A stretch of DNA of 64,000 nucleotides from Galerina marginata (GCA_023014335.1 JAECYW010000014.1:1550001-1614000), one strand, 5' to 3'. Positions 47,200 through 60,800 are shown, counted from the first letter of the stretch. Notes: generated from the letters alone by a model not told the origin. Numbers and translations are program-made.

Positions 47200-48294
47200 A
47201 TTAAATGGATATGAAGAGCTGAGACTCTATGCAAGAAACCGAGGCTGAGGTGCAGTGAAATGGCCGTCGTTGGTGCCGTCGACAATTATCAAGAGGACAA
47301 AATCGGTGCCGGTGAGCTTGATTACTATCGCGTAGATGCGGATCGTGAGAAAGTGGCCGTATAATTTAAACATTACGTCAGCGTATATACTTAGACGCCC
47401 GACCAGTTACTGAAACCAAGCCGAAGCTCTTACCCCAGCTTTTTCTGCTACCACTGCCAGTTTCAAAACATTTGTATCAAATTTTTCGAAAGGATCAAAA
47501 AAACGCTTGAATAAAAAAAATTGTACAGCGAAATAGCCATACAATATAGGTGGTATATATCCGAACGAATCATTATCTCCCTAAACTGTTAACATGGGAG
47601 CAATACGTGCGTCACAACAAAAATCTGAGTGTCGTCCAAACTATATCACGGCAGAGCCAAATTCGTGCCAGAATGAAGCGGGAATAGAAGTATGAAGAAA
47701 GAATGTGTTCCTGCGCCACACTTCCAGCAGAATTCTTGAGGATGGATGGCTGGAGATTGAAGCGGGGACATGAGGCAACAAGCCTGTTCCAAATTAGACC
47801 TTGAAGTGGAGCTTGGAATGGTGATGGCGCATCCCATGAAAGGTATGGAAAAGCATGTTGATCTTTAACAAGTCAGTTCTGGACCAGTCACGCCGCAGCC
47901 ACAGAAAAAGCTCGACTTCCTGCAACGAGGATGTCCCGATCGGATATAAATTGCGCATCATCCAGTGGTATGGTACGAAACAACAACAACAGCCATTCAG
48001 ACATTGATGACTCGGAGTAACTTGGTATCCTACCGTCAGAAGTAGCTTTGGATCCATGTGACCAGCCAGGACAAAGCAGATCAAAACGAGCTTGTCCAAG
48101 ACCTGGGCGATTGCAGGCTCTGAGAGTATCTATGTTCGTCCGACTTGAAAGTTGAAGGCAGAGCTGAAGATGTTTGCGGTTGCATCCATGCAGCTTTCCT
48201 GTGACGATCTGTGACGACGCGTGCTCGGAGTCACGGCTATCATCCATCAACTTGAGTCACTAGTCACTTGAGTCTCATTTCTGTCCTATCCACC
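47200..48294. other. Divergent intergenic region, eIF5B / Arl2
   Basis: About 1.1 kb. The longest frame (- strand, 47888-48250, 120 codons) has no domain, no splice partner and an odd composition, so it is not called. No repeat seen. Confidence 0.45.
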
Positions 48295-49195
48295 ATGGGT
48301 CTCCTCACCATTATTAGGAAAAACCGTCAGAAAGAGAAAGAGATGCGGCTGCTCTTTCTGTAGATGAGCAGCTATTTTACCAGAATCGAACCGAATGGCT
48401 GATCGACCTCAGCGGCCTAGATAACGCGGGGAAGACAACGATTCTGAAGAAGCTCAACGGAGAGGATATTAGCAGCATCAGTCCCACGTTAGGATTCAAT
48501 ATCAAGACGTTCGTGCATGGAAAGTTCGTAAATTCAGAATTCCCAACAACCATACCAGGCTGATGTATTCTTATTCTTCTCGGAAGTTACACTCTAAACA
48601 TCTGTGAGCTCGGATGTTTCTTTTGCTACTCCGCCACTGACATCCGACTTTACACTTCCAGGGGACGTTGGTGGTCAACGGACTCTTCGGCCATATTGGC
48701 GAAACTATTTCGAACAAACAGATGCTCTAGTCTGGGTAGTCGACTCGGGAGACAGGACCCGCATGCAGGATTGCAAGTTAGAACTCCACAGCCTGCTAAC
48801 AGAAGATGTAAGACTTTGATCCTACCAGTAATATGGCAGCTCGTTTCTGACCTCACTCACGGATATCACGTTCCATTTAGCGTTTGGCAGGCGCCTCTTT
48901 ACTTGTATTTGCTAATAAACAGGATCTGCAAGGTTCGATGACTGACGCAGAAATTCGAGACGTAAGACCCACCTATCTTTTCCCTATTCTGGTTTGGTGC
49001 TCAGGATGGTTACAGGCATTGAATTTGACCTCGATTACAACACATCGTTGGAAGATTTGGCCATGTAGCGCTGTGACTGGGGCCAATCTTGTTTCTGGAT
49101 TAGACTGGGTTGTAAACGACGTCGCTGGAAGACTTTACTACAGCACCACAACGCCACAACTCAGTACCCAACACAAGGCGGCCGTGGGGGTCTGA
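48295..49195 (+). CDS. ADP-ribosylation-factor-like GTPase Arl2
   Basis: Six exons (48295-48359, 48413-48523, 48587-48603, 48662-48807, 48881-48961, 49016-49195) give 199 aa in phase. The N-terminus [20 protein letters not shown] matches Arl2, with Gly2 present. G-motifs are GLDNAGKTT (G1), [10 protein letters not shown] (switch I), [18 protein letters not shown] (G3/switch II), ANKQD (G4) and CSAVTG (G5). Arl2 (yeast Cin4) works with tubulin cofactors C and D in tubulin folding and microtubule regulation. Exon 3 is only 17 nt and encodes YTLNI just before the G3 motif. The C-terminus runs about 10 residues beyond the usual end. Confidence 0.9.
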
Positions 49196-51990
49196 AACTG
49201 CGTTTTTTGTTACGCATTTCTGTGCAACTTCTGGAAGTCCGCAAGCCACTTGAATGGATAATGCGAGCCAAGCCTTCCCATTTCGATTCCGTCCCACTTT
49301 CCACGCACGCCATTTCTGACTGTAAATTTCATCACTGTCGATGGCGCCCTTATACCATTAGCCTTGTATCATAATCCATCTCATCCAGTAACTTCAACCG
49401 CTATCTCCTACAAGCATTCCCGTCAAGTTCGTGTACGGACCACCAAACATTTTTGCGAATCCAAGCTCAAGCTCCGGCTTTTTTACGTTCAAACCGGTGT
49501 TCATGCTTAAAATGCTTAATTCGTTCTTTTCACTCCGGTGTTTTGCGGAATATAGTTGCCCGATCTGATTGCCAAACCTCTCTCTGCACGTCGTTTACTC
49601 CAATTCTCATTGACGAAGCGTAAACCATCGCAAAGCGGCGGGGAGAGATCGTATGGTTGAAGTTCCTCGAGGATACAGACGTCTGTCATCACTAAGGCTG
49701 AACTGACAGAGGTGCCATGCTACATCGGTATAGATTCATTCACACAACGGGATCTCGCTTTCAAAAAGCTAACAATACGTCGGAATTACGTGTTGGTATG
49801 TTTCTAGCCTTTCCGTTTCCCATAACGCAGGAATAAACTCCTGGGGGTTTGTATGCCATCAACTCCAGTCCTTTCATTTCTGTTCTTTTCTTGAACGAAA
49901 AGAAAGCATGGGAGTTTGGATCCGGACATTTCCTATTCTCTTGCAATCCGAAGAGATGTTGACTTTATTCTTTACAGCCTGCTCGACTCGTTCTACCCTA
50001 TTTCCCATGTCTAGTCCCTTCTATTTTGCTTATACTCTGACCAACAAAAAGTCTAATACACCTCACCGATTCACAGCACACCAGCACTAGATCTGGAGCT
50101 TAACACGCTGGACCTCTAATTTTCTATCTGACAGGAAATGTTTGTTAACCTCCATATATCTTCACCGGCATCGCCTTGGGTTTCTATAAGGTAAGGCTCC
50201 ATAATCGAAGGTTTTGAAGTATGGTGCTCATTATTCTGCCGCGTTTATTGTTGACGAACGTTGCGAAACCGGCGCCAGGAGTAGTCGACTGCGTATGTTT
50301 ATTATTAAAGATCGACCGGCGACGACTGCCCCTACCTAAAATTGGCATGAAAAACGTGGCTCTGGCGTACCAAATTTCCCGACATATCAACCTTATCTGA
50401 TGGGCAGTTCGTGAACTTGTTTATCTAACGCTTACAGCCTGGATCGAGGTGACTGTCCGCATCGCATCGATAAACCATCGCTTCTGACAACCCGTCAACT
50501 AAGCCGAGGACACTGCGCAACAGAATATTCCGTTTAGGCAAAACGGAGGAAGCGGCGACAACTGTGTTATCGCTGGACGGACGAGCTCCGTGTAGGTGCA
50601 GATGCCCACCCAGGTCAGTTAAAGGGTGCCGTTAAGTCAGGGTCAACTTTCGACGAACATGGAATATCGCCTCGGCATCGTCATCGCAGATCCTTGGTTT
50701 AATTGAAAATGCTTGGACGGAAGCATCCCGTGGCTCGCCGAGTCGGTGAAAGAGTTATCTGGTAACATGAAATCAAAATAGATGTCATGTCCACCCTCTC
50801 TCTGTCTCCCTCGAGTTGACGTCGATTGCAATAGGTACCGCTCAAGTGAGAACTTTAACGGCGCAAAGGAATTCAACAAACACCTCACCCAGTTAAAGTC
50901 TTCATGGGACGGAATGGACAGTTAAGGATCATGGATGCTCCTCGCGTTCACGGTCAGGGTAAAACCAATGGTAAAACACCTGGAATTTTGAAAGCGTGTA
51001 CGACGAAGCAGTGGCATGACGGCAATTCGTTGTAATCACTGGCTCCCATACGAAAGAGAAAACAATTCGTTCGCACAGACATGACCGCGATACTTTAAAG
51101 GTAAACTCGGAAACGTGTCTCGAAGAGGGAACGAAAGACGGCCCCATTTTGGGGCACATTCGGGAGGCAGGAGATATTTTCTAATGTTATTTGCGGAACG
51201 GCGAAGTGTGTTTGGTGGAGGAGTCAAAAGGCTATCGAGATCAGTTTGCCGAGAGCCCCAGCGGTGTTTTTATAGATCTGATGGGTATTGGAACCTGGGT
51301 GGTGGAAATCTCTGCTGGGTAAGTGAGCAAATCCGAGTGCAATCTTGGATTCTGATTGGCACCGTGGGTCTCTCTGTCTATCTTCGTGATTTCGACTTAT
51401 TTCAGTGAGATTACAATCTTATAGAAAGGGAAGGTCGAGCCTGCCTACCACGTGGAAGTAATTGTGGGTACTCCAGTTCAGATTTCCGTCCTTGAGGCTA
51501 ATCTAGGCTGTAAGGTTTTGCAGCGTCCAGTCGCACCTGAATAGATCGCAGAAGCGTGGGGCTCATTTATCCCGAGCCACCTTCCCTAGGCGAGTCTCCT
51601 TGCTATTACGCCGTGCTGTCGGGCGCTGGGAGGCTGGTCAGGTAAGGGGATCTGGAAATTCTGTATTCTGCGCTGAGAGTCTGTGATGTGATCACGGTTC
51701 GCGTGTGGAAGACTTCTCTCTCAAGTTCTTGTGAGTACGGCTTCCTTTCTACGGAGACTGCCCCATTAAGCTCCTCCCATATCGAGACTCAAGAAACAAC
51801 CCTGTAGGATGCGCAAACCTTGGACACGCTTTCATGCATTTCCATTCGCGTTGGTTATGATTCATCTGACTACTCGCGAATCTTTCCTCCCCTTCGGTTT
51901 GACACAGATTTATCTGCCAATTTGCCGATCTTCATCCCTAGACCACGGGAAGATGTCCAATTTCATCCGTCGCGCCTTTAGCTCTCAGCA
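49196..51990. other. Gene-free stretch
   Basis: About 2.8 kb, the largest apparently empty stretch of the window. Frames are short and random-looking on both strands, and I found no tandem or inverted repeats by eye. It may hold a non-coding transcript or long promoters, but nothing supports either. Confidence 0.4.
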
Positions 51991-51996
51991 TATAAG
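51991..51996 (+). promoter_or_regulatory. TATA-like box of the methyltransferase gene
   Basis: TATAAG, 83 bp upstream of ATG 52074, followed by a pyrimidine-rich tract (CGCTTCATTCTTTCTTC) where transcription probably begins. A start there would exclude the upstream ATGs at 51809 and 51953, which open a frame overlapping the true start. Confidence 0.4.
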
Positions 51997-52073
51997 GCCC
52001 AACCGTTTCCGCTTCATTCTTTCTTCACTACGCTCCGCAACCCTTGTCGCATCCATAGCTAGACTTTGCCACA

Positions 52074-54046
52074 ATGCCGTCCCCGCAATCTCCAATTTGC
52101 GTTCAGTTCCCTTCACCATCCAAAAGTGCTCTCAAAACGTCATCACTGTTGTCCATGTCGACTCTAAGCCCAAGATCGTGGGCAGTCTCCTTCGGTAATA
52201 CCTTGTCTACCTCTTCCATATCCTCCAACACTTTTCTCAAATATTTCGCCCGAATTCTAGCTCGTTCATCCATACTATCTGTCCTTGAAGACGCGATCAC
52301 GGTCGGGCACTTGACTATCTCCGATTCCGAAGGGACCCACTACTATGGGAAATACAAAAAGGGCTGCAATGACGTCCACCTCAATATCGTCAACGACAAC
52401 TTCTGGTTTCGCATACTACTGTAAGCCCCTTTCGCTTGTTCAACGGATGGCTTGCTTACTTGGTCAAATAGTTCGGGTGACCTTGGATGTAAGCCACATT
52501 CCGAGACTCCATTAAATGAACTCATTTACAATTATTGCAATATAGTTAGCGAGGCGTACATGATTGGTGACGTTGATGTATCATCCCTCAAGGGTGCAAT
52601 GGATGTAAGTTTGTCCTTTGTAACTCGAACCCCAGAATGCTTATCTGCATTTTTAACTCAGCTGTGGCTGGAAAACCAAGCTGGCATGGAAAACACGCTC
52701 TCCTCCACGGTGGCAAAAATCTCGTCGGCTATCTCCAGTCTGTACAATAGCTTCCTTGGTCAAACACGGTCGCAAGCACGTCTTAACGCCATCGCCAGCT
52801 ACGACCAATCCAACGAGTTATTCAAGGCAAGCAAATTTATAGTGGTTTCATCTATTTCGCTGACTTGCTACGTTAGGCATTCCTCAGTAAAGAGATGATG
52901 TACTCCTGCGCTCTATGGAGTGAAGCAGAAGGTGGCGTGCGAGGCGATTTAGACATGGGCCCTAGTCCTGGCGACCTGGAAGCTGCACAGCTTCGTAAAA
53001 TCCGCCATGTACTTCGTGCTGCCCGTGTCAAGCCCGGACACCGAATTCTAGAATTTGGCAGTGGATGGGGTGGTCTTGCCATTGAGGTATGCACTATCAC
53101 AACTCCCATGTCGTTTTTTTTTGTTCAGAACAGTTTTTTTTCAAAAGGCCGCACGATCCTTCGGCTGCGAGGTTGACACATTGACGCTATCAATAGAACA
53201 GAAAAAGCTCGCCGAAGAGCGCATCAGAGAGGCGGGCCTGGAAAGCCGTATCCGGGTGCACCTTCTCGACTACCGAGAGATTCCTGCTGATTTTGAGAAA
53301 GCTTTCGACGCTTTCGTCAGTGTGGAGATGCTAGAGGTGAGATTCCATCCGTTCAATAGCCCCATAGCCACTGACAACGTCATTGATTAGCATGTCGGAG
53401 CGAAATATTACAATTTGTACTTCAAGCTCGTCGATTTCGCTCTCAAGTCAAAGAATGCCACTGCCGTCGTCACCGCTTCCACCTTTCCAGAATCAAGATA
53501 CTCAGGTTATCAGTAAGTACCAAACCCAGTCGGCCATGAGATTTATTGAACGTTCCAAAATTAGAGCGGAAGACTTCATGCGAAAATATATGTGGCCAAA
53601 CTCTTGCCTGCCAAGCGCAACCGCTCTTATCACTGCCGCTCACACTTCGTCACAAGGTCGCTTCACCTTAGAAGGTGTTGAAAACCATGCTGCCCGTAAG
53701 TCACTGCAATCTCAGTATTGGCAAGTTGATGCTGAAGGTCTTCCTATCAGACTACCCTCGAACTCTCAGGGAATGGGGAAGGAGATTGGATGCCAATCTA
53801 ACCCAGGAGTTGATCGCAAAAGACTACCCAGCTTTACGTGACCCGGCGGATTACGCAGCTTTTAAACGCAAATGGCAATACCTCTTCGCATACGCCGGTG
53901 CCGGATTCTCGAAGGGCTACATCACCTGCCACATGATTACATTTATTCGTGAGGTCAGTACTTGTTGCCATATTTTTGGTCGATTTTTAAACTGACGAAC
54001 CCCTGAAATCCGACAGAATGATACACCAGCAGTAGCGTGCGATTGA
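52074..54046 (+). CDS. Cyclopropane-fatty-acyl-phospholipid synthase-like SAM methyltransferase
   Basis: Ten exons (52074-52420, 52472-52488, 52546-52604, 52662-52826, 52877-53086, 53148-53336, 53391-53512, 53565-53695, 53751-53953, 54017-54046) give 490 aa, all in phase. The N-terminal lipid-binding part reads VGHLTISDSEGTHYYGK and LGFSEAYMIGDVD, the entry features of CFA synthases. The SAM pocket is ILEFGSGWGGLA, followed by LSIEQKKLAEERI and FVSVEMLE. The C-terminal region (DFMRKYMWPNSCLPS, YAGAGFSKGYI) matches the family, including the bicarbonate/iron-binding-like region of bacterial enzymes. The bacterial family methylenates unsaturated acyl chains of phospholipids; fungal members are common in Agaricomycetes but their product is mostly untested. 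Exon 2 is 17 nt, and intron 4 is of GC-AG type. Confidence 0.88.
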
Positions 54047-54859
54047 TATCGTCCACCTGGATACCCAATAACCCCTACCCCAAAAATAACCCACTGAGGA
54101 CGCATACCACCACACACATCTACTATCGACGTTGTATTATTATCGCTATGTCTTGGTTTCATACATTAGATAGTAGAATACTTAGCATCATGTCAGCACT
54201 GTGGAACCGCATTTTAGATCACATGTATTATATCACACGCAATCGACTCTATTTTTCTTTATCTACTCAACATTGAACCTTGTATGCAGCCTCGGGAAGC
54301 GTGTGCCATTCCAGATACTGACAGCTGAAACGAACGGCGTCGGTCTAAGTCCAGAAATTTCCTCGTTTAGGGAATACTTTCCTGTGGTTGATTGCTATTA
54401 AAAATTTGACACAATAAATAGGCCCGGTGGGAACTCGTAAACTATGTATTTCACGAGGTCTGTCTTGTTTTCTAGGCCCCGAAGCATCGCCTTTAACGCG
54501 CTTTCAGTTATCAGGGGTTCGGCTAGATGTTGGGATTCCTTTTATGGAAGGTCCCTCGTCTTTTATGGGAATTCCGTAATATAAATAGGTTACATAAATG
54601 TCAGTTGACTGAGACTGCATCGACATTACTTCGTCGATAGGGGTGCAGTTTATCTATGCTCGAAAAATCGGTTCGATGGATTGCAGGGTATATTCCCTGA
54701 TCTGAATAAAAAGGACAGCGGGCACCACCCATGGCGGCAGTTTGAATATACATGATGTTTAAATATCTAGTGGATGGAATGAGAGGACACGTAGTTGTTA
54801 CGACAGAGCAATACCGGAAATAATTAGGATTAGAAATGTAGAGGTGATGGGGGCATAGA
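54047..54859. other. Convergent 3' spacer, no gene seen
   Basis: Between the methyltransferase and kinesin stop codons. AT-rich; nothing further recognised. Confidence 0.5.
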
Positions 54860-57800
54860 TTAAGAGGGTATCCGAGTGGGATCCAGTTTAGATATCCAAG
54901 ATTGTAGTTCCTTAATATTAGGGGCAGCGAGTGCATGAGAGTTGGACGACGTGAAAAGGGTGAATGAGTGAGGTTTCTTGAAAAAATCGTTGAGATAATA
55001 TGCGAATCTAAATACGTTGTACACTCACGCCGAGTAGTGACTCCTTATGAGGATCGTTTTCCACATTTACACCTGTGAGACTGATGATACCCGTCTCTTC
55101 CAACTCATTGGAGTGCGCAAATACGTGAAGATATGGTCTGCTGTAGTGTTAATAGAATGTCTCGATAAAGGCACTCATTGCACTTACCTCTTCAAAACGA
55201 ACCACTTTCGTTCCCAGATATCTTGACTCGCGTCCGAAAGGATCATCAGATGACCTTTCTTCGTTGCTCCGTCGCTGACAATGCAATAATTAATTTCAAT
55301 CCCAGCAAACCACGAAGGAGAGATAATAATACCTCCGGGGCACGACTTTGGTTTCGGAGATTAACTTCAAGCCATCAAGAGATCCGATGTCTAATGGTTG
55401 TTTAGAGGTACCGTTATCCTCAGGGTCAGTCGGGTCTTGACTTAAAACAATCTATGAAAACATGTCGGAGGTCAGTAAAACCGTTATAGCCGATAGAAAG
55501 TCATGGCAAACCTTTCCACGATGCCCAAATTGTTTTTGCCACAAGCCAATGGACTTGCGCAAAATATCATCTGCGCGCCAAGCAAGTGCGTCTAGGGGTA
55601 TAGGTCTAGGGGGGGATGCGGCAAGGATAACTCTGATGGCCTGCACATCAGCTGCTCGTCGTTCAGTCGTGATTAATCTGGTATAATCTTCGACGACTGA
55701 AATGCCCCGAGGTTTCCATATTCCAAGAGATTCCTCCCCCCTAACATACTTCTCGGATGTGTCCAGTCGCCATAGGTCTTTGGCAGAACGCGTTAGAGGA
55801 GGTGATAAGCGCACGTTGAAAAGAGTGCTGGTTTTGGAAAGGATCTTGTTCGCCCCAAAGAACGTGAGAAGCTTGGAGGGTGGACCAGCGTCTCGAGTTT
55901 GCATAGCAACTGCAACGTCCATGCTAAACTGTACTGGATCGCTGCATGTCTCAACGGCAACGGACCAGGTTAGTTGAAGCATGACACGCTGATTCGATGC
56001 AGTAACGCGATTGAGAAGGACGGAGTCATGAACACTGGAGTCCCAGAGCGCCTCGCCAGTGAGCGCTCCTGAGCCGTCGGGTTTGAATTCCACAACTTGG
56101 TCTTTCAGGAGTGGAAGTGTGATCAGTGATTTGGACGACGAATCGTGAATCCGGCCTTTGGCATCTAAAAGCCGAACATTTCCAATACGGATCTTGGTGA
56201 AGTCCTGCCACGGAAGCTGAAGGCCAGAATTAGAGGATAATGAAATGATGATTCTTCGTTGTAATCCTTGATGCAATGAGAAAACGCCTGGGTCGAGGCT
56301 CCCCTGTGAAATTACGGGAACTGGGATATATGAGCCATCTGGTCCTAGTTCACAGACTTGAAGCCACGCGACGACGTCATGTACTTGCTCTACCACAAAA
56401 TCGGTTTCAGAACGGCGCATTGGAGGCAACGTGGCCGGCCGGGGCTCTTGTGAAGGAGACACTGGGTTGGGTCGTGCGTATTGCTTCAGCTCTCGCATTT
56501 CGTCCCATCGCTCCATCCGCTCCAAGTAAGTGGGCTTGAGCGCAGCAAAAAATTCGATTGGAGCATAACCCTGCCGTAGGTGATTCAGGACTCTGGATGT
56601 TGTAACGATAGAGAAGTTACGCCTAAATTTGAGTTCCGACAGAGAAGATTCATCCATGTCGAGGGCGGCGGATGGGAAGACTTCTTCGGCAGCCACAGAT
56701 GATCCCACAAATGAAGAAAGCCGTACTTGGAAGTGCACACCACGAAAGTCATGCGACGATAGACCCTTGACTTGGTCGATTGTGAGAAAGAAGCTTAACT
56801 TGCTCCCTGGTGGTACAGTTCCGGGGACCGGAGAAGGAGATCGGGTAGATGGAGATGAGTTGCTGAGGTATTTGGGCGAAAGGACCACATTTACGACTTT
56901 GATGTCAACCCGACATGAACCAATTGCTTCGGAAGTGTACCGACAAAAGATAGGGACAGTGGAAGTGGACGATAACCTGCGTGAGAGTGTTGCCAGAGAT
57001 ATCAATGCGTTTCCAATAAACGAATACTCTGGAGGCGGAGAATCGAAGAAGGGTTCATCAGAAGAAAAATGCTGTGTATAGGAAGGGCGGTCGATGTATG
57101 TCGTCAAATTTCTCATGCGCTGTAATTGCTGCTGCATGCGATCCAAAGACCAGGCATAGATAGCGTTATGCCTCTTGTCTAGAACTTTGACGGCTACGGA
57201 TGGTTGGGTCGCCGAGGCCAAAATGGGATCGGATACGTCGCCGAATTCGTCCAGACCAGCAATCGTATCAACGGCTGACGTCGGGGCCGCCAGTGAGCCC
57301 CCAGAGGCTATCGTAAAATTATATGACACTTCTTTCCGGAGTTCTTTGCTAATCATGTGTATCAGTTAAATGAACCTGGGAGATCAAACTAAAGAAACAT
57401 TACCCAATGATGTTGGCCTCTTTGATTGCTACCGCGTGTGTCAATATCATCTCCGCCATAGAAAACGACCTGTGAGCCCGCCATCGGTCTAGGACCTTCC
57501 TGATCAACCTCAATTGGCGGGCGGAGAAGATGACGGGTTCAAACTCCAAGCCAGCCTCGTCAGTATCCCCCCGAGAGCGCGCATCAATAAGACGCTTCAT
57601 TTGAGTCCGCACAAGTCGAAGTTGGTGCTCCATGTGTTCCTTCTCGATTTTCAGGTCCTCAGCTTCAGTAGAGTCACCTCTAATCTCCTGTAACCTGCTC
57701 TCCAGCTGATTTTGCACGTCTTTGAGTTCGCCATCAATAGCTGGACTCCCACCATAACTGGGCATGGCGTATACGCTGGTGTCGTCCGTATTCACATCGC

Positions 57801-60800
57801 TCGTTTGTGGCCGACTTGTCTCACTCCAAACATCGTCTGCTTGGCTTAGGCTACTCTCCGGACGTGATTTCGAGTTGTGGTCCCGCATCGTCTTCACTTT
57901 TGTGATCTTCTCAAATAGCTTGTTTAAGTCATCATCTGGCAAATTGTCTAGGGTTGGATCCAAACCCAGGCGGGCTAATGCAGCCTCGCGCTTGGCGAAA
58001 TTCCAATCAACGTCGAATTGCTCATCAGTTGACGACGTTGGTGAATGCGGTCGCGGTGAATTTTCGCTCGTGTCGCTTGCAGAGATGCTCAGATGCATAT
58101 TGGTTTTCATGGTCGCGCGATCGCGTTGCTTGCGAACTTCCTCCGGATTGTTGAATCTGAAGACATGGTTATCACCTACTTCCCCAACAATGAAAGAACA
58201 AAGGATCTTGGGGTAAGAAAGCGTAGTCAAAAGAGTCAAAGAGACTAGAAAGTACGGACCGAGAATGATCCGGAATCCAGAACGGAGTTTATGAGGCTAA
58301 ACCGTCGAGGTAATGAGAAGCAAGATCTTTGCTAGAATGTCGATCAGAAGGAGACTTACTTGTCCTGGTTCAAGCTGCTTTCCATTCAAAAACTGGGCAA
58401 CGATAAGCGTAATCAGTATTACACTCAAGATCGCTGAATAAAAAAGGATCGCACTGTAACGCTGTTTGGCATGCATACAATCACAACTTTGCCATCCGTG
58501 TTATCAAAATAACAGTGCTCTTCAAGGATGTTGTCCCCGCTCAGCCTGATGGCAGCAGGCACGTCACTATCTAGTCGGCCAATCTTATGGAGCAAAAGAG
58601 AGAAAGCTTGAGCGCTGGCAAGAAATAGCAAGTTCAACATACGTACCACAGTCTTCCCGAGTTTGAGTTGGTATATGAGGCATTCGCTCATGAGAGGATC
58701 TTTAGAAAAAAAAGGGTAAAGCGTCGCTTAGGAGGCCGGTCGAAAGAGCATGGTCACTCGTGCAATCGTACCTTCATTCTAGAGATATTAAAATGCGTGT
58801 GAGCTTCGCCAGACCACATACACGCGGTAAACATTGAATGACCCACCAAATTAACAAGATGAGGCATCTAATGACCAAGTGATTAGTTGGGTGTATTTGA
58901 TAATTGGAAATACAGTGACCCGGCCTTACATTCTTTGGGGTATGGACGCCGACGAGATTCTTCTCCACTGTAATGCCTAGTTCCTCTAGCGCCTTCTCCC
59001 GTTCCTTCTGCACCTCTTGCGTTCTCTGCAGTTTCTCCTCCCAAGTTTCGTTCAGACTTTGCATAAGTTTCTCGCTGGCGTCCATCTGTTCTTGGAGCTC
59101 TGCTTTGGTCACGGTTTTGATTCGTCCGTCTTTGGTTTTATATGTAACTTTCTGCTTCTCTGGAGGTACTGAGGGGTCATATGTTGATTCGGTGGTGGCA
59201 CCAGAAACGCGGGCTAAATCATGGAAAATGAACCAGATAAAAAGCAAAGGAGATCATTGTCATATGAGATGTATAACTCTGAGCAGAGTGCGTTTGAATC
59301 GTACCTCGCAGCATCTCCAACTCTTCTTTAAGTTCGCGCACAAGCTTCGCATTAGGATCCTCGTTTACCACCGCCTTGTTCTTAATCTTCTTGGCCTGAT
59401 CGGCATACCGCAGCGTACTCAAAGTCTCCTCGTAATCAGCTGGCGAGATGGCTGCAATCATGGCGGTCTTTGAATTACCGCCGAGACTATCCTTGAGCAG
59501 CCAGGTGAGGACCTAAAAGCCGAGCAAGATTCAAAAGTTATAGATCAGCTATTAGGTCCCGCAAAGTGCGACAATCACGCACTGAATCGCGATAAGGGAC
59601 AAACTCGTCGGCCTTGCCCTTCTTTCCCTTCTTGCCGTCGTTCTGACTTGCCATAGCGAGCGCCGAGATGACCTTTCCGAGGGTGGTCAACGATTTGTTG
59701 ATGTTCGCTCCTTCTTTGAGTCGCTGGCCGGTAGCGCCAGTTGAGTTCGCACGTTCAGATCCGGCGAGATCGACCAAGCTTAGCAGGAGCGTTGTGGAGA
59801 ATTAGCGGGGAATGCGGAGTGCGTGGTTCGCGTCGTGCTCACCTGATTCGAGATACTTTCTCTGTGTCCAAGTTCGTGTTCTCATCGCGTCTTTTCATCG
59901 TTAAAAGAAGGGTAAATACGGCATGCGAACGGGAAGAGCTGAAAGGAGGAGATAAGGTCAGCCCAACATTTTAATAAAGATACAACGAAGTCGGCGCTGC
60001 GCCTCAGACGAAGAAAGAAAGATGCATCACGTACGTCTCGTTCATGTTTGTCGCAGCGACTGTACGTGCCTTATTACCTTCGTCCATGAGGGTCATCATC
60101 TCATCGTAATTTCCAACCACCAACTTGCTCAAATCCTCGACGTAAGGTCCCAAACTCGGATGCTCGCGAACCCTGAGGTTCCCCGTGTTCTTTGGATTGA
60201 GCAAGTCGCGCACTTTCTCGTTGTAAATCTAAGGTCCGGATATAGATACTTTAGGGACCTGAAAGAATGATGTGCCTACCTCAATGTAAGAGACTTCGAC
60301 GGTAAAACTCAGATTTGAATCTTGCTCTCTCTTGTCCCTTACACGCTCAAATAGCTCAGAGCAGGTAAGCGGGATGATACCCTTGTCGGGCCCGTCTGCC
60401 AGGATGAGATATGGTGCATGAGAATGGAAGATATGACCGGAACAGGGGACAACGTACAGCCCATCATACTGTAGTCCTCGTCAGTTCATGAAACATTTTT
60501 TTGAATGCGGCTTCTGATTCTTACCTATAAGATTTCCCAGATCCTATACACAAAGCGTCGTCATGTCAGGAACCTTCCACTTAAAAAACTGCGTTTTGCA
60601 GCACAACATACCAGTTTGACCATCTGAATTGCAGAACGTCCAATGAACACGTTAGACATTATCAAATCAGTGTCAAGCAAGGGGAACTCACAAGCTAGAA
60701 TACAAGCATTAAACCCAGAAAACCCGTGATCCAACAGCTCCTTTCCCAAGTCGTCGTAGAGAGTCTGCTGCGAACAGTATCCAGGCTCGTCTCGTGGCCC

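Noticed and set aside
47888..48250. 120-codon reverse frame between eIF5B and Arl2
   Set aside because: No domain, no splice partner and no coding-like residue pattern; probably chance.
51809..52198. 130-codon + strand frame overlapping the methyltransferase start
   Set aside because: It runs in another frame across the true start, and the likely transcription start after the TATA-like box at 51991 excludes its first ATGs.
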